A stretch of DNA of 58,685 bases, from the NCBI GenBank assembly GCA_015488735.1, contig WFNG01000185.1:1-58685 (forward strand). The letters are read 5' to 3'. Each line of letters starts with the position of its first letter. Position 1 is the first letter of the stretch. The translations under genes were made by a program, and so were the position numbers. Below the pieces are notes generated by a model. That model did not search any database. It worked only from the letters and a program-made list of their open reading frames with translations, and had not been told where the DNA came from. The stretch is from Bacteroidales bacterium (GTDB lineage Bacteria > Bacteroidota > Bacteroidia > Bacteroidales > F082). This document shows, piece after piece, positions 44,258 through 54,255 of this stretch.

Positions 44258-47200
44258 ATGACAGACAAAAAAGATTTTATCGACTATAATGAAGCGAGCA
44301 AATGGGAGCGCCTGAAATATTCTCTGCGTACCTGGCGCAACATAGGTGTGGGAAAATCATTGTTAATCTGGTTTCTGGCCATTTCTTTTGTTCCATTGGC
44401 AGCTGTCAGCTTTATTAATTTCCTTACGGCCTACCAGGGGCTTACCATTGTAGCTGAGAAATCTCTTGATGCATCCTCCCAATTACGTTTAGAATATATC
44501 TATACATTTTTTAATGAGGCCAGCGACTTTTTGGAAATCAATGTCAGTTCTAAACAGAAAAAGCAACAATTTGAAAAACTCGAACTTACTTTTCAAAAAA
44601 GCGGGCTGCCTGTTAGTGAGTTTGTGAAAAGTAAGCAGTGGAAAGATCTGACCAAGCCGCTTTATCCGGAAATCAAGCCCTCCCTGAAATTGCAAAATTT
44701 TTATGATTTTCTCTTTATTGATAAAAATGGGAACGTTCTTTTCAGTACCAAAGAAGAAAGCGATCTGGGATCTAATATTTTTAAAGGCAAAGGACGCACT
44801 ACACGCCTTTCGAGAACTGTAAAAAAGTGTCTTGTTGAACATAAAATGCTATTTTCTGATTTGGAGCGCTATGAGCCCAGTATGGGTATTATCTCAGGTT
44901 TTTTCATTCATGCCGTTACTGACCAACATAAAAAAGTTATTGGCGTGTTTGCTTTGCAAATAACCATGCAAACAATCAATAATATGATTCAACAAGAAGC
45001 GGGATATGGTAAAACAGGACAGGCTTTTTTGATAGGGTCTGATCTATATTTGCGTTCAGCCATGCGTTTTGGAAGTGATTCAGAGATATTACGAAAAAGA
45101 ATTATCAATAAAAAAACCTTAGAATGGAAAGATTTTCTGCAACATCAGGACGACAAAGCTTATCTGAAAAACAATAAACAGGATGATGAACGGGTAACTT
45201 CTTATGATGCAACAGGCAAAGGATATTATGTATTAGGCATATATCGAAACCTGAATGAATTGGAAAGATATGGCGTACACTGGGCATTGGTTGAAGAAAT
45301 TTCTCATCAAGAGGCTTTTGCCTTTGCACGCAGGTTGTCTAATATTGCAAAAATGAGTTTTCTGATAACCATTTTGATTGTGATCCTTATTTCTATTCTG
45401 GTTACGCGTTGGTTTGTCAATCCCATAAAACTTCTGTCATCCTGGGGTAAAGAAATTTCTACAGGAAAACTTTCTCAAAAACAAATCAAGGTTCCCCACA
45501 ACGAAATTGGGGAGATGGAAAATACATTTAACCAGTTGGTGGCTTCCCTCAAAAAATATTCCGACATTGCAAAACTTGTTGCCAAAGGCGATTTTAGTGA
45601 ACAGGTAGAGGAACGTAGCAAAGATGATGTGCTGGCGCAATCTATTAATAAGATGGTTATCAGTTTTCGCGAAGTGGTAGAACAGGCAGATCGAATTGCG
45701 GACGGAGATTACAACACACTTGTTACTCCCCGGAGTGATAAGGATACACTGGGGAAAGCATTGTTCAAAATGACAGAGACGCTACGGAAAAATGCTGAAA
45801 AATTCCGTAGCGAAGATTGGCTTAAAACGGGTCTTAACCAACTCGATGACGCGCTGAAAGGGAAAAATAACATTGAGGAGTTGAGTGAAGGTATCATCAA
45901 CTTCTTTTCCACTTATCTCGAGGCCCAGGTAGGTTTAATATACCTTTTTGATGAAGAAGAAAGCCAATTGAAGTTATCCGGGACGTATGCTGTATCGGCT
46001 GATGATAAAAACCTGAAAAAAGCGTACAATCCGGGAGAGGGTATTGTGGGGCAGGCGTTTAATGATAAAAAACGTTTACTTGTCACAAAAAATAATGGCG
46101 ATATGCCCTTGATTGATATGGGGCTGGAAAGTAAAGCTCCTCAAATGCTTGCAGTGGTTCCCTTCTCTTTTGAGAATCAAGTTGTCGGGGTTCTTGAAAT
46201 GGGCTCAGTAAATAAATTCAGCCAGCTTCAACTTAATTTTATGGATTTGGCGGTCCAGGACCTTGCCCTTGCCGTTATCACCCTAAACTCTCATTTGAAA
46301 GTACGCAGACTACTTGAGCAGACACAGGAACAGGCAAAAATTCTGGAAGTTCAGCAGGAAGAACTGCGCCAGGCAAATGAGGAATTGCTTGAGCAGACCG
46401 AAGCGTTGAAACACTCTGAAGAAAATCTCCAGACACAACAAGAGGAGCTAAAAGTTACCAACGAAGAGCTGGAAGAACGCACAAAAGCACTGGAGATACA
46501 AAGGGATGCCATAAAACGTAAAAATCTGGAACTGGAGGAAGCCAGAAAAGAAATAGAAAAGAAAGCCAAAGATCTTGAAGCTGCAAGCCGTTATAAATCT
46601 GAATTCCTTGCCAACATGTCGCATGAGTTAAGAACTCCGCTAAACAGTATTATTGTTCTGTCGCAGTTGCTTGACGAGAACAAAAACAACCATCTTAGTG
46701 ATAAGGAAAGGGAATATGCCCGTACCATTAACTCCTCGGGCATTGATTTGCTCAACCTCATTAATGATATCCTTGATCTCTCTAAAGTAGAATCCGGAAA
46801 AGTTGAAATAAATCTTGAGAGGTTGTATCTCAACGATCTGGGAGCCTTCGTGGAAACAAGTTTTAAACCTGTAATCGAGGAAAAAGGCCTTAAGCTTAAA
46901 ATTGAAAAAACAGGTACGCTTCCCCAGTTTATAGAGACCGATGTGCAGCGCGTAGAACAGGTTATTAAGAACCTGGTTTCCAATGCAATAAAATTTACTG
47001 ACAAAGGAAGTATTACCTTTAAAATGGCACATTGTAAAGATAAAAAGTTACTTCAATCTCTTGGGATGGATTCTACTGATGCCCTTGCACTTACCGTGGC
47101 TGATACGGGTATTGGCATTCCAAAGGACAAACAAAAAGTTATTTTTGAAGCATTTAAACAAGCCGATGGGACTACCAGTCGTAAGTATGGCGGAACCGGC

Positions 47201-48628
47201 CTGGGATTAAGTATCTCGCGAAGTTTTGCCGCGCTACTTGGCGGGGCTGTCGGACTGAAAAGCGAGGAAAATAAAGGCACAGCATTCACTTTATACCTGC
47301 CCTGGAAATATGAGAATACTGCACCTTCTGTAACGGAACAGGATAAAGCCACATCCGTGCCGGATATCCAAACCAAAAATGATAAAACGGAAATACCAAA
47401 TGCACCTGCTGAAAAACCCATAGTTGAAGACGACCGGAGAAATCTAAAGGATGGTGACAAAAAAATTCTGATTATTGAAGATGATATCAACTTTGCCCGC
47501 ATACTCAAAGATTTGGCGCACGAACATGATTATAAAGCCATTATTGCCCTGGATGGTGAAACGGGACTTTATCATGCCGACTATTATTCACCCGATGCTA
47601 TTATTCTGGATTTGGGCCTGCCTGGTATTGATGGCCAGGAGGTTATTGACCATCTGAAAGCTAATCTTAAGACCAGGGCAATTCCTGTTCATGTAATTTC
47701 AGCCAGCAACTTTGATATCGAATTATTAAAAAAAGGAGCCATTGGATTTCTTTCTAAACCGGTTACCAAAGAGCAGGTGGATGCTGTTTTTGACAAAATT
47801 AAAGAACTTACGGCTAAGCCATTGAAAAAACTTTTGGTTGTTGAAGATGAAGCAATTACACGAAAAAGTATTGAGAAACTACTCAAAGATGACAACGTGG
47901 ATATTATCTCTACTGAATCAGGTGAAAAAGCCGTTGAATTGCTGAAAAGTGAGAAATTCGATTGTATGGTGCTTGATTTGGGACTGAATGATTTAAGCGG
48001 TTTTGAAGTACTTAAAAAAATTCAAAAAGACGAAAAAGCCAGTAAAGTACCCGTGGTAATTTATACCGCTCGTGAGCTTACCCGGCAGGAAGACGAAACG
48101 TTGAAAAAATATGGCAGTAGTATTATCCTGAAAGGAGCTCACTCTTTTGAACGACTGTTAGATGAAACAGCCCTGTTTTTACATCAGGTGGAAGCAGACT
48201 TTAGCGGCGTTAAGAAGAAAATGTCCGAGAAACTACACAATGATAATATACTGAAAGATAAAACCGTTCTGCTTGTTGATGATGATATGCGTAATGTTTT
48301 CGCTCTTTCCAGTGTACTCGAAAATTATGACATGAACGTTGTTGTTGGTAAAAATGGTAAAGAAGCCATTGAAAAATTAAAAGAAAATGCTGCTGACATT
48401 GATCTTGTGCTTATGGACATAATGATGCCGGAAATGAACGGTTATGATGCCATCAAAATCATCCGGAAAGAAAAACAGTTTGAAAAGCTTCCCATTATTG
48501 CCCTTACCGCAAAGGCAATGAAAGGAGACAGAGAGAAATGTATCGCTGCTGGCGCCAACGAATATCTTTCAAAACCAGTAGAAAAAGAAAAACTTGTTTC
48601 CATGCTTCGTGTATGGCTATATAAATAG
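44258..48628 (+). CDS. Membrane hybrid histidine kinase, multi-HAMP, GAF, three receivers
   Basis: 1456 residues. TM1 (about 33-55), an extracytoplasmic sensor region (about 56-360, dCache-like judging by size and pattern), and TM2 (about 363-385) come first. Then come tandem HAMP-like units (about 386-515), a GAF domain (about 540-680), a long coiled coil (about 685-785), HisKA with His789 (ANMSHELRTPLNS) and HATPase (about 900-1015; GTGLGLSISRSF). Three receivers follow with phosphoacceptors Asp1118, Asp1240 and Asp1387. It resembles Bacteroidota/cyanobacterial multi-receiver kinases that command stress responses. The cheR gene follows at once, so the output may run through CheR/CheB or through the first kinase's receivers. 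Confidence 0.92.
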   Translation: MTDKKDFIDYNEASKWERLKYSLRTWRNIGVGKSLLIWFLAISFVPLAAVSFINFLTAYQGLTIVAEKSLDASSQLRLEYIYTFFNEASDFLEINVSSKQKKQQFEKLELTFQKSGLPVSEFVKSKQWKDLTKPLYPEIKPSLKLQNFYDFLFIDKNGNVLFSTKEESDLGSNIFKGKGRTTRLSRTVKKCLVEHKMLFSDLERYEPSMGIISGFFIHAVTDQHKKVIGVFALQITMQTINNMIQQEAGYGKTGQAFLIGSDLYLRSAMRFGSDSEILRKRIINKKTLEWKDFLQHQDDKAYLKNNKQDDERVTSYDATGKGYYVLGIYRNLNELERYGVHWALVEEISHQEAFAFARRLSNIAKMSFLITILIVILISILVTRWFVNPIKLLSSWGKEISTGKLSQKQIKVPHNEIGEMENTFNQLVASLKKYSDIAKLVAKGDFSEQVEERSKDDVLAQSINKMVISFREVVEQADRIADGDYNTLVTPRSDKDTLGKALFKMTETLRKNAEKFRSEDWLKTGLNQLDDALKGKNNIEELSEGIINFFSTYLEAQVGLIYLFDEEESQLKLSGTYAVSADDKNLKKAYNPGEGIVGQAFNDKKRLLVTKNNGDMPLIDMGLESKAPQMLAVVPFSFENQVVGVLEMGSVNKFSQLQLNFMDLAVQDLALAVITLNSHLKVRRLLEQTQEQAKILEVQQEELRQANEELLEQTEALKHSEENLQTQQEELKVTNEELEERTKALEIQRDAIKRKNLELEEARKEIEKKAKDLEAASRYKSEFLANMSHELRTPLNSIIVLSQLLDENKNNHLSDKEREYARTINSSGIDLLNLINDILDLSKVESGKVEINLERLYLNDLGAFVETSFKPVIEEKGLKLKIEKTGTLPQFIETDVQRVEQVIKNLVSNAIKFTDKGSITFKMAHCKDKKLLQSLGMDSTDALALTVADTGIGIPKDKQKVIFEAFKQADGTTSRKYGGTGLGLSISRSFAALLGGAVGLKSEENKGTAFTLYLPWKYENTAPSVTEQDKATSVPDIQTKNDKTEIPNAPAEKPIVEDDRRNLKDGDKKILIIEDDINFARILKDLAHEHDYKAIIALDGETGLYHADYYSPDAIILDLGLPGIDGQEVIDHLKANLKTRAIPVHVISASNFDIELLKKGAIGFLSKPVTKEQVDAVFDKIKELTAKPLKKLLVVEDEAITRKSIEKLLKDDNVDIISTESGEKAVELLKSEKFDCMVLDLGLNDLSGFEVLKKIQKDEKASKVPVVIYTARELTRQEDETLKKYGSSIILKGAHSFERLLDETALFLHQVEADFSGVKKKMSEKLHNDNILKDKTVLLVDDDMRNVFALSSVLENYDMNVVVGKNGKEAIEKLKENAADIDLVLMDIMMPEMNGYDAIKIIRKEKQFEKLPIIALTAKAMKGDREKCIAAGANEYLSKPVEKEKLVSMLRVWLYK

Positions 48629-48647
48629 TAAAACAGCTACACCGTTT

Positions 48648-49484
48648 ATGGAAAATAAGGATTTTTTGACCACTGAGAATATTGAACTCGAATTGTTGTT
48701 ACAGGCCGCCTTTTTACAATATGGTTATGACTTCCGGGAATACAGTCGTGCACATGTTAAGCGACGTGTTAAACACCAACTGATACAGGAAGGACTAAAC
48801 AGTATATCCGAGCTTCAAAACATTGTTCTTCATGACAGTGGGGCTTTTGAAAGATTGATCCGAGGCCTTTCTATCAATGTAACAGAAATGTTCCGTAACC
48901 CGGATTTCTACAAAAGCATACGCCAAAAAGTTATTCCAATTCTAAAGACTTACCCCTATTTAAAAATCTGGCATGCTGGTTGTTCCACAGGTGAGGAGGT
49001 ATATTCATTTGCCATTATGTTAAAAGAAGAAAACCTTTTAGAGCGTACGCAAATCTATGCTACCGACTTTAACGGAGAAGTTGTTCAGCAGGCACAGAAG
49101 GGAATTTTTCCGATTCGTAACATAAAAGAATATACAGCCAACTATCAAAAAGCGGGTGGAAAGGAATCTTTTTCTGACTATTATCATGCCAACAATGAAT
49201 TGGTTATTTTTGATGCTCATCTAAAAAAGAATATTGTTTTTGCGGAACATAACCTTGTAACCGACGATGTTTTCGCCGAAGTAAATATGATTGTTTGTAG
49301 AAATGTGCTTATCTATTTTAACCGTAATTTACAAAATAAAGTATTGAAATTGTTCCATAAAGGTTTGGTTACCGGTGGATTTCTTGCGCTGGGGTTGAAA
49401 GAATCACTGATGTTTTCAGATGAAGAAAACAAGTATAAAACGGTGGACGCCAAACAAAAAATTTTTAAGAAAAAACATGCCTGA
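48648..49484 (+). CDS. cheR: CheR-type protein-glutamate methyltransferase
   Basis: 278 residues from ATG 48648. An earlier in-frame ATG at 48594 would overlap the kinase gene by 35 bp and add a non-homologous stretch, so the inner start is chosen. The N-terminal helical CheR domain (about 10-75) is followed by the SAM-binding domain with WHAGCSTGEEVYSFA, IYATDFNGEVVQQA and VCRNVLIYFN. CheR methylates chemoreceptor glutamates, but no chemoreceptor is encoded in the window, so the target is unknown. It overlaps cheB by 8 bp. Confidence 0.93.
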   Translation: MENKDFLTTENIELELLLQAAFLQYGYDFREYSRAHVKRRVKHQLIQEGLNSISELQNIVLHDSGAFERLIRGLSINVTEMFRNPDFYKSIRQKVIPILKTYPYLKIWHAGCSTGEEVYSFAIMLKEENLLERTQIYATDFNGEVVQQAQKGIFPIRNIKEYTANYQKAGGKESFSDYYHANNELVIFDAHLKKNIVFAEHNLVTDDVFAEVNMIVCRNVLIYFNRNLQNKVLKLFHKGLVTGGFLALGLKESLMFSDEENKYKTVDAKQKIFKKKHA

Positions 49485-50058
49485 TATTCGGGAAATACAT
49501 GCAATTGTTGTGGGCGCCTCGGCAGGTGGTTTATATGCTCTGAAAAAGTTGTTACCTGCATTACCTGCTACGTTTCCCTGTCCCATTTTGGTGGTGCAGC
49601 ATATAAGCCCCAAGTCGGATAACTATTTAACGAAAATGCTTAACGAGCTTTCCGAACTATCTGTAAAAGAAGCAGATGAAAAGGAACCTATTTTGCCCGG
49701 AACAGTTTACATCGCCCCTCCCGATTATCACATGCTGGTAGAATCAGATTTTACACTCTCTTTTTCTATGGAAGAAAAAGTAAATTATTCCCGTCCATCT
49801 ATTGATGTGTTGTTTGAAACTGCCGCTGATGTTTATGGCCCGCATTTGCTGGGAATTATCCTTACGGGTGCCAATGCCGATGGGGCTATTGGATTGCTTG
49901 CTGTTAAAAAGAAAGGGGGATATACCATTGTTCAGCATCCCGATGATGCGGAAAGTCCGTCAATGCCTAGGGCAGCCATCAATACCGCCAAACCGCATAA
50001 AATCCTTGCGCTTAACGAAATTATTGACTTCCTTTTGCATATGAAATATTGTCGGTAA
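49477..50058 (+). CDS. cheB: Stand-alone CheB-type methylesterase
   Basis: 193 residues from the ATG at 49477; an in-frame start at 49420 lies deep inside cheR and is less likely. Only the CheB esterase domain is present. The catalytic triad is Ser15 (VVGASAGG), His42 (VVQHIS) and Asp135 (GANADGAIG). The receiver domain that activates classical CheB is missing, so control would have to come from the multi-receiver kinases or from partner proteins. It is the last gene of the operon and meets the next gene tail-to-tail with 3 bp between stops. Confidence 0.93.
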   Translation: MPDIREIHAIVVGASAGGLYALKKLLPALPATFPCPILVVQHISPKSDNYLTKMLNELSELSVKEADEKEPILPGTVYIAPPDYHMLVESDFTLSFSMEEKVNYSRPSIDVLFETAADVYGPHLLGIILTGANADGAIGLLAVKKKGGYTIVQHPDDAESPSMPRAAINTAKPHKILALNEIIDFLLHMKYCR

Positions 50059-50061
50059 TCG

Positions 50062-53000
50062 TTACTTTTTTTCTGATTTTGTTTTATCTCTATTGTCGCT
50101 TTTTGTTTGTTTTTTTACTTCTCTTTTTCCTTCACGCTGTTGTTTATTGTTAAAACCCAGCGTGGAAAGAATTCCGCTTAAATTACTCTTCCAGAGATAG
50201 TTGATAAACGATTTTTCAGGATTGCGCGTGTAATACACTATTCCATGTTTCGTGTGTCCTAAAAAGGGAGGATTGTTGCTGTTGATTACGATGTTGTTCA
50301 TCATAAAATTGGCAAACGGACTATAGAATTTTTTACTTTTCTGTGATTTTTTTCTATTATAAAGTCTAAGCTTAAGTTTCTTATACAAAAAGTTAACCGT
50401 TCCCTTAGCTGTTGAATCATTTCCCGTAATTAGAGGTACTTGCAGACTGCCTATACCGGAGCGAATTGTAAGTCCCAGGACATTTTCGGTCATTAAATTA
50501 AATTGGGTAAGATCAATCGGACCTGTTTCTGCAGAAAACCACCACTGCCTGTGAGGAGCGAAGTAAGGCATGACCAGTGTAAAGTCTAAATTTGCCTGCT
50601 TCATCAATTTCCCGGAACCATGAAATTTTAAAACCATATTAGAATCTATATGTGGAAAATCATTGGTGACATTTTCGGCAAGAACGTTAAAATTATCAAT
50701 AAAAAAGATTCCGGGATTTTTTGATTTGCGTTCATATTCAAAATAGGAAATCATGTTGTTGTGAAGCTGCACACTATCTATTCTGAAACGATATGGAATA
50801 TGAGCCAGCATCTCAATAGGCATAGGTTTAATAATATTTTTTCTACGGGGATACTTCTTGTTACGCTCAAGACGCAGGCTAATGTTATTTAACCGGAGTT
50901 TACCAAAATGAATAAAATGGTTATTTAATAAGTCATCCGGATTAAAGCCATCCAAAACTATATTTTTTCCGTAAAGCGTAACGCGGTCCGTTTGATAGCC
51001 AACTTTTGCAAAATAATCGTTGCGGTTGTAACGGGGAGTGAGCGTTATTGAATCGAGAGTAATCTTTCTGTCTGCCAAATTTATACGGAGGTCTTTGGTG
51101 TGAAAAGTGTATAAACTGTCGCCACTGACAACCGCATGATCATTCAGATTAATGAGCATGTTGCCAAATAAAGCATTGGATTTACGTAACGGATTGTTCC
51201 CCAACTGAATGTTGCTGGTGACAATAGCTGTATTCTTTATATTGATTAATTTACGCATATGGTCATACCGGTAACTAAAATTAACGTTTTTGAAAAAGCT
51301 ACTATCGACATGTATGCTGTGTAATATGTGCGTATATTGACTAAAAAAGTTGCTGCTCAGGAAGGATAGAGATCTTTTCTTTTTGGTTGTGTCGTTGTTT
51401 ATCATATCCACCCACATCCCTGGTATAAACCAGCTTTTAATGAAAAGATCCTTGTTCACCCCGGCACTTAAATAAATATCGTTCAACGACATGTTATTAA
51501 TCAGAAAATAATTATAAATATTTTTAATTTTAGGATGAAGCATCAGTGAAGAAAAATTAGTACCTACAATTTTCCCAACGCGGAGCCGGTTTCCAGCAGA
51601 TTGAAGTGCAATTCTATCTGCCACCATATGGAACCTTCTAAGTGTGTCTGTGTAAGAAATTTCTTTCACGCTAAAGTCCCAATATTTCAACAGGTTAATA
51701 TTTACTTTTGATATTAAATTTCTATGTAGCAGGTTAGGATGATAAAGCAAATTAAGACTGTCAATACGGATAATTCCTAAATTATTACTTTTTTGAATAT
51801 TAATGTTCAGCCGAAAATTGTTTAGTATTATACTATCATATATCAACTTCCATTGGGTAGTTACCTGGTTAAAGTTGCTTCTTTTAAAACTTGAGATTTG
51901 TATGTGCGCATTTCCCTGTTGCAGAATGGCCTTGCCAAAAATAAGGCTGTCGCTTAGCACCAAAGCAGCACTATTTAGCGAAAGCAAGCTAACTTTTGGA
52001 ATGGCTATCCTGAATTGCAATGCGCTGTCTTTGAATTGTTTAAACGATATATTTTGAATTTGCAGTGAAGTTGAATCGTCGTTAAGATTTGTCCTTTCTA
52101 TACTAACTGTCAGGTTATTACTCCTTATTTCGGTATTGTGCAATGAAACTTTCCAGTGTCTCGGTTGCGAAATAAGATGCGAGGTATCATACCCCATTCT
52201 AAAGTTATTAAGCTTTAAATCAAGCCGACTGCTAATATTGAAAACCTCTCCCGGCCTTCGGGAAGCCATGTTAAAATAGCTCTTGCTGATATGAACATAC
52301 CCAATTTTCGTTTTAAAATGGAGGTTTACATAGCTGTTCCAGTGACGTACAAGGGAAGTAGTATCAGCTTGACGCTTACCCTGCCGAGATCTTTGGTAAA
52401 ATCTGACTTTGTGCAAATAAGCCCCGGAAGCAATTAACGACCGATGAAATATTAATGGATTAAGTTTTGGGTTCATAAGCAGGACAGTACTTATACTGAT
52501 TGTGTCGTGTTTGGCAGTGTCTGATTGAAGAAACTGAAACCCGTAGGCCTTGAAAAAACGGTTATTCCAAAGTAACTTATTTGTTTTTAGAAATTGCCCA
52601 TCATGTGCCATGATCATCCTGCTGCCTGCCGCATTAAAATTTAGAGAATCGAAGTGAAGCTCAGCATTTGGCCCGGTATATATCGAATTTTGTAACCCAT
52701 TGGCAAACAGATAAATTCCCCGTACATTCAGTGTAATATTTTTGTTGGATGAATAACTAAAAATACCATTTCTGAGATGAACACTTTTCACTTTAAAAAG
52801 TTTGAGAAAAGCCGGTCGGGTTGTAGATTTCTGCTGACATACACTGTCCTCTTTTATACGAAAATCAGGAAAATCAAGCTTAATCGCCAATAGTTGATGT
52901 TCGCCTTTTTGAAATCTTTTATCTGATAAGCTGTCGATAACAAGCTTTTTTGTACTAAACGAAAACAGGTTGGCTGTATCTGTGCTACATCGTTTTTCAA

Positions 53001-54255
53001 TTTGAAAATTATTGATTATAAATTGATTGTCTTTTGAGATATACTGGGCCTTTCCGCTGTGCGCAAACAGAGGACTTTTTTCCCCGCCTAATTTCATTTT
53101 TTCAAAAGAGGCAGACAGATGTTGATAGTGCAGGCTTTGTAACGGATCTGTCAGGATATCTTTTGTTGTCCATATTTGGCGCATATCAAGATTTATTCGT
53201 TTTATAGCCAGAATGGTGTCCTGTCTTTTATTAACTTCGAAAAGATGGATGTGTTTTAAGCTCAGGCTATTCAGCAAAAAGATATTATATGTGGAAAACA
53301 TATTTCTTACCAGTTCGGAAACTGATCTTTTTTCTTGTTTACGATGTTTCACTTTAAATGTGTAACTACCGCCAACAATTTTGACACTATTGAATTGTAA
53401 AATATTTTTTCCGGTTTGTTTTTGTTTTGTTGTTTTCAGGCCGGATATTTTTGCCCATCGCAGGTAAAGTCTTGTTAACGGTACTGTTCCTTTGTTTTTA
53501 TCTAATGAAACTACCTGAAGGCCATTTAAAAAGATTGTATTGTTCTGGGACGAGTAAAATGCAGAATCGAGTTTAATACCCCGATGTTCCGAGACTGAAT
53601 ACCGCTGAAGAGCCCTTACCGACAGTTTAAGTTTTACAAACCGAAGTGGCTGAAGAGAACCTCCGGCAGCTTTTATGGTCCCCATATTATCAATAGACAT
53701 GTTGTAACGTGCACTTCCATAAATATTATCACCTTTTGTCTCGTTTAAACCAATTTTTCCAAAATTTATCTGTGAATGATGGATAAGAAATTGAAATTTA
53801 AGATGGGCTATTTCATGTTTTTGTAAGACAGTAATTAGCGCACCGGGGTTGAAAGAGGATGCCTTTATTTTGACATCCGAATGCCTATGCCCAAGCGTAA
53901 ATGCGGGCTTTTCAATAGACAGGTTATCGCAGATAAATTGCTTGTGCTCAAGAAGATCCCAAGGGGAGATATTCACAAAAGTAAGTTTTTTGAATTTAGC
54001 TTTTTTGAGTGTTGTTCCTCGCGCTTTGTTAAAATAAACGTTTTTAAAAGTTAATTCAGGATCATAAATGGATAGCGTCCGGGAAAAAATATCAACCTCT
54101 GTTTTTTCAAACGCTAAAGTAATTTGTCCGTCCGACCGGGAACTAACCATCCAGCGCAGGGCATAAGCTGTCCATTGGTTACGCGTAGCATATAAGCTTG
54201 TCAGAAACAACACAAGCAAAAGAACAATAGCCGGCAATATCCATTTTCTTTTCAT
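50062..54255 (-). CDS. Large AsmA/TamB-like envelope protein
   Basis: 1397 residues: an N-terminal membrane anchor (about 4-24, WILPAIVLLLVLFLTSLYA), then about 1300 residues of beta-strand-rich repeats such as LTFKNVYFNKA and VDSSFFKNVNFSYRYD, and a hydrophilic Lys-rich tail of about 25 residues. The layout matches bacterial repeating-beta-groove proteins (AsmA/TamB/YhdP type) thought to move phospholipid across the periplasm. I found no specific family motif, so the call rests on architecture. Its ATG overlaps the stop of the upstream endonuclease-family gene (ATGA). Confidence 0.65.
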   Translation of the reverse strand: MKRKWILPAIVLLLVLFLTSLYATRNQWTAYALRWMVSSRSDGQITLAFEKTEVDIFSRTLSIYDPELTFKNVYFNKARGTTLKKAKFKKLTFVNISPWDLLEHKQFICDNLSIEKPAFTLGHRHSDVKIKASSFNPGALITVLQKHEIAHLKFQFLIHHSQINFGKIGLNETKGDNIYGSARYNMSIDNMGTIKAAGGSLQPLRFVKLKLSVRALQRYSVSEHRGIKLDSAFYSSQNNTIFLNGLQVVSLDKNKGTVPLTRLYLRWAKISGLKTTKQKQTGKNILQFNSVKIVGGSYTFKVKHRKQEKRSVSELVRNMFSTYNIFLLNSLSLKHIHLFEVNKRQDTILAIKRINLDMRQIWTTKDILTDPLQSLHYQHLSASFEKMKLGGEKSPLFAHSGKAQYISKDNQFIINNFQIEKRCSTDTANLFSFSTKKLVIDSLSDKRFQKGEHQLLAIKLDFPDFRIKEDSVCQQKSTTRPAFLKLFKVKSVHLRNGIFSYSSNKNITLNVRGIYLFANGLQNSIYTGPNAELHFDSLNFNAAGSRMIMAHDGQFLKTNKLLWNNRFFKAYGFQFLQSDTAKHDTISISTVLLMNPKLNPLIFHRSLIASGAYLHKVRFYQRSRQGKRQADTTSLVRHWNSYVNLHFKTKIGYVHISKSYFNMASRRPGEVFNISSRLDLKLNNFRMGYDTSHLISQPRHWKVSLHNTEIRSNNLTVSIERTNLNDDSTSLQIQNISFKQFKDSALQFRIAIPKVSLLSLNSAALVLSDSLIFGKAILQQGNAHIQISSFKRSNFNQVTTQWKLIYDSIILNNFRLNINIQKSNNLGIIRIDSLNLLYHPNLLHRNLISKVNINLLKYWDFSVKEISYTDTLRRFHMVADRIALQSAGNRLRVGKIVGTNFSSLMLHPKIKNIYNYFLINNMSLNDIYLSAGVNKDLFIKSWFIPGMWVDMINNDTTKKKRSLSFLSSNFFSQYTHILHSIHVDSSFFKNVNFSYRYDHMRKLINIKNTAIVTSNIQLGNNPLRKSNALFGNMLINLNDHAVVSGDSLYTFHTKDLRINLADRKITLDSITLTPRYNRNDYFAKVGYQTDRVTLYGKNIVLDGFNPDDLLNNHFIHFGKLRLNNISLRLERNKKYPRRKNIIKPMPIEMLAHIPYRFRIDSVQLHNNMISYFEYERKSKNPGIFFIDNFNVLAENVTNDFPHIDSNMVLKFHGSGKLMKQANLDFTLVMPYFAPHRQWWFSAETGPIDLTQFNLMTENVLGLTIRSGIGSLQVPLITGNDSTAKGTVNFLYKKLKLRLYNRKKSQKSKKFYSPFANFMMNNIVINSNNPPFLGHTKHGIVYYTRNPEKSFINYLWKSNLSGILSTLGFNNKQQREGKREVKKQTKSDNRDKTKSEKK

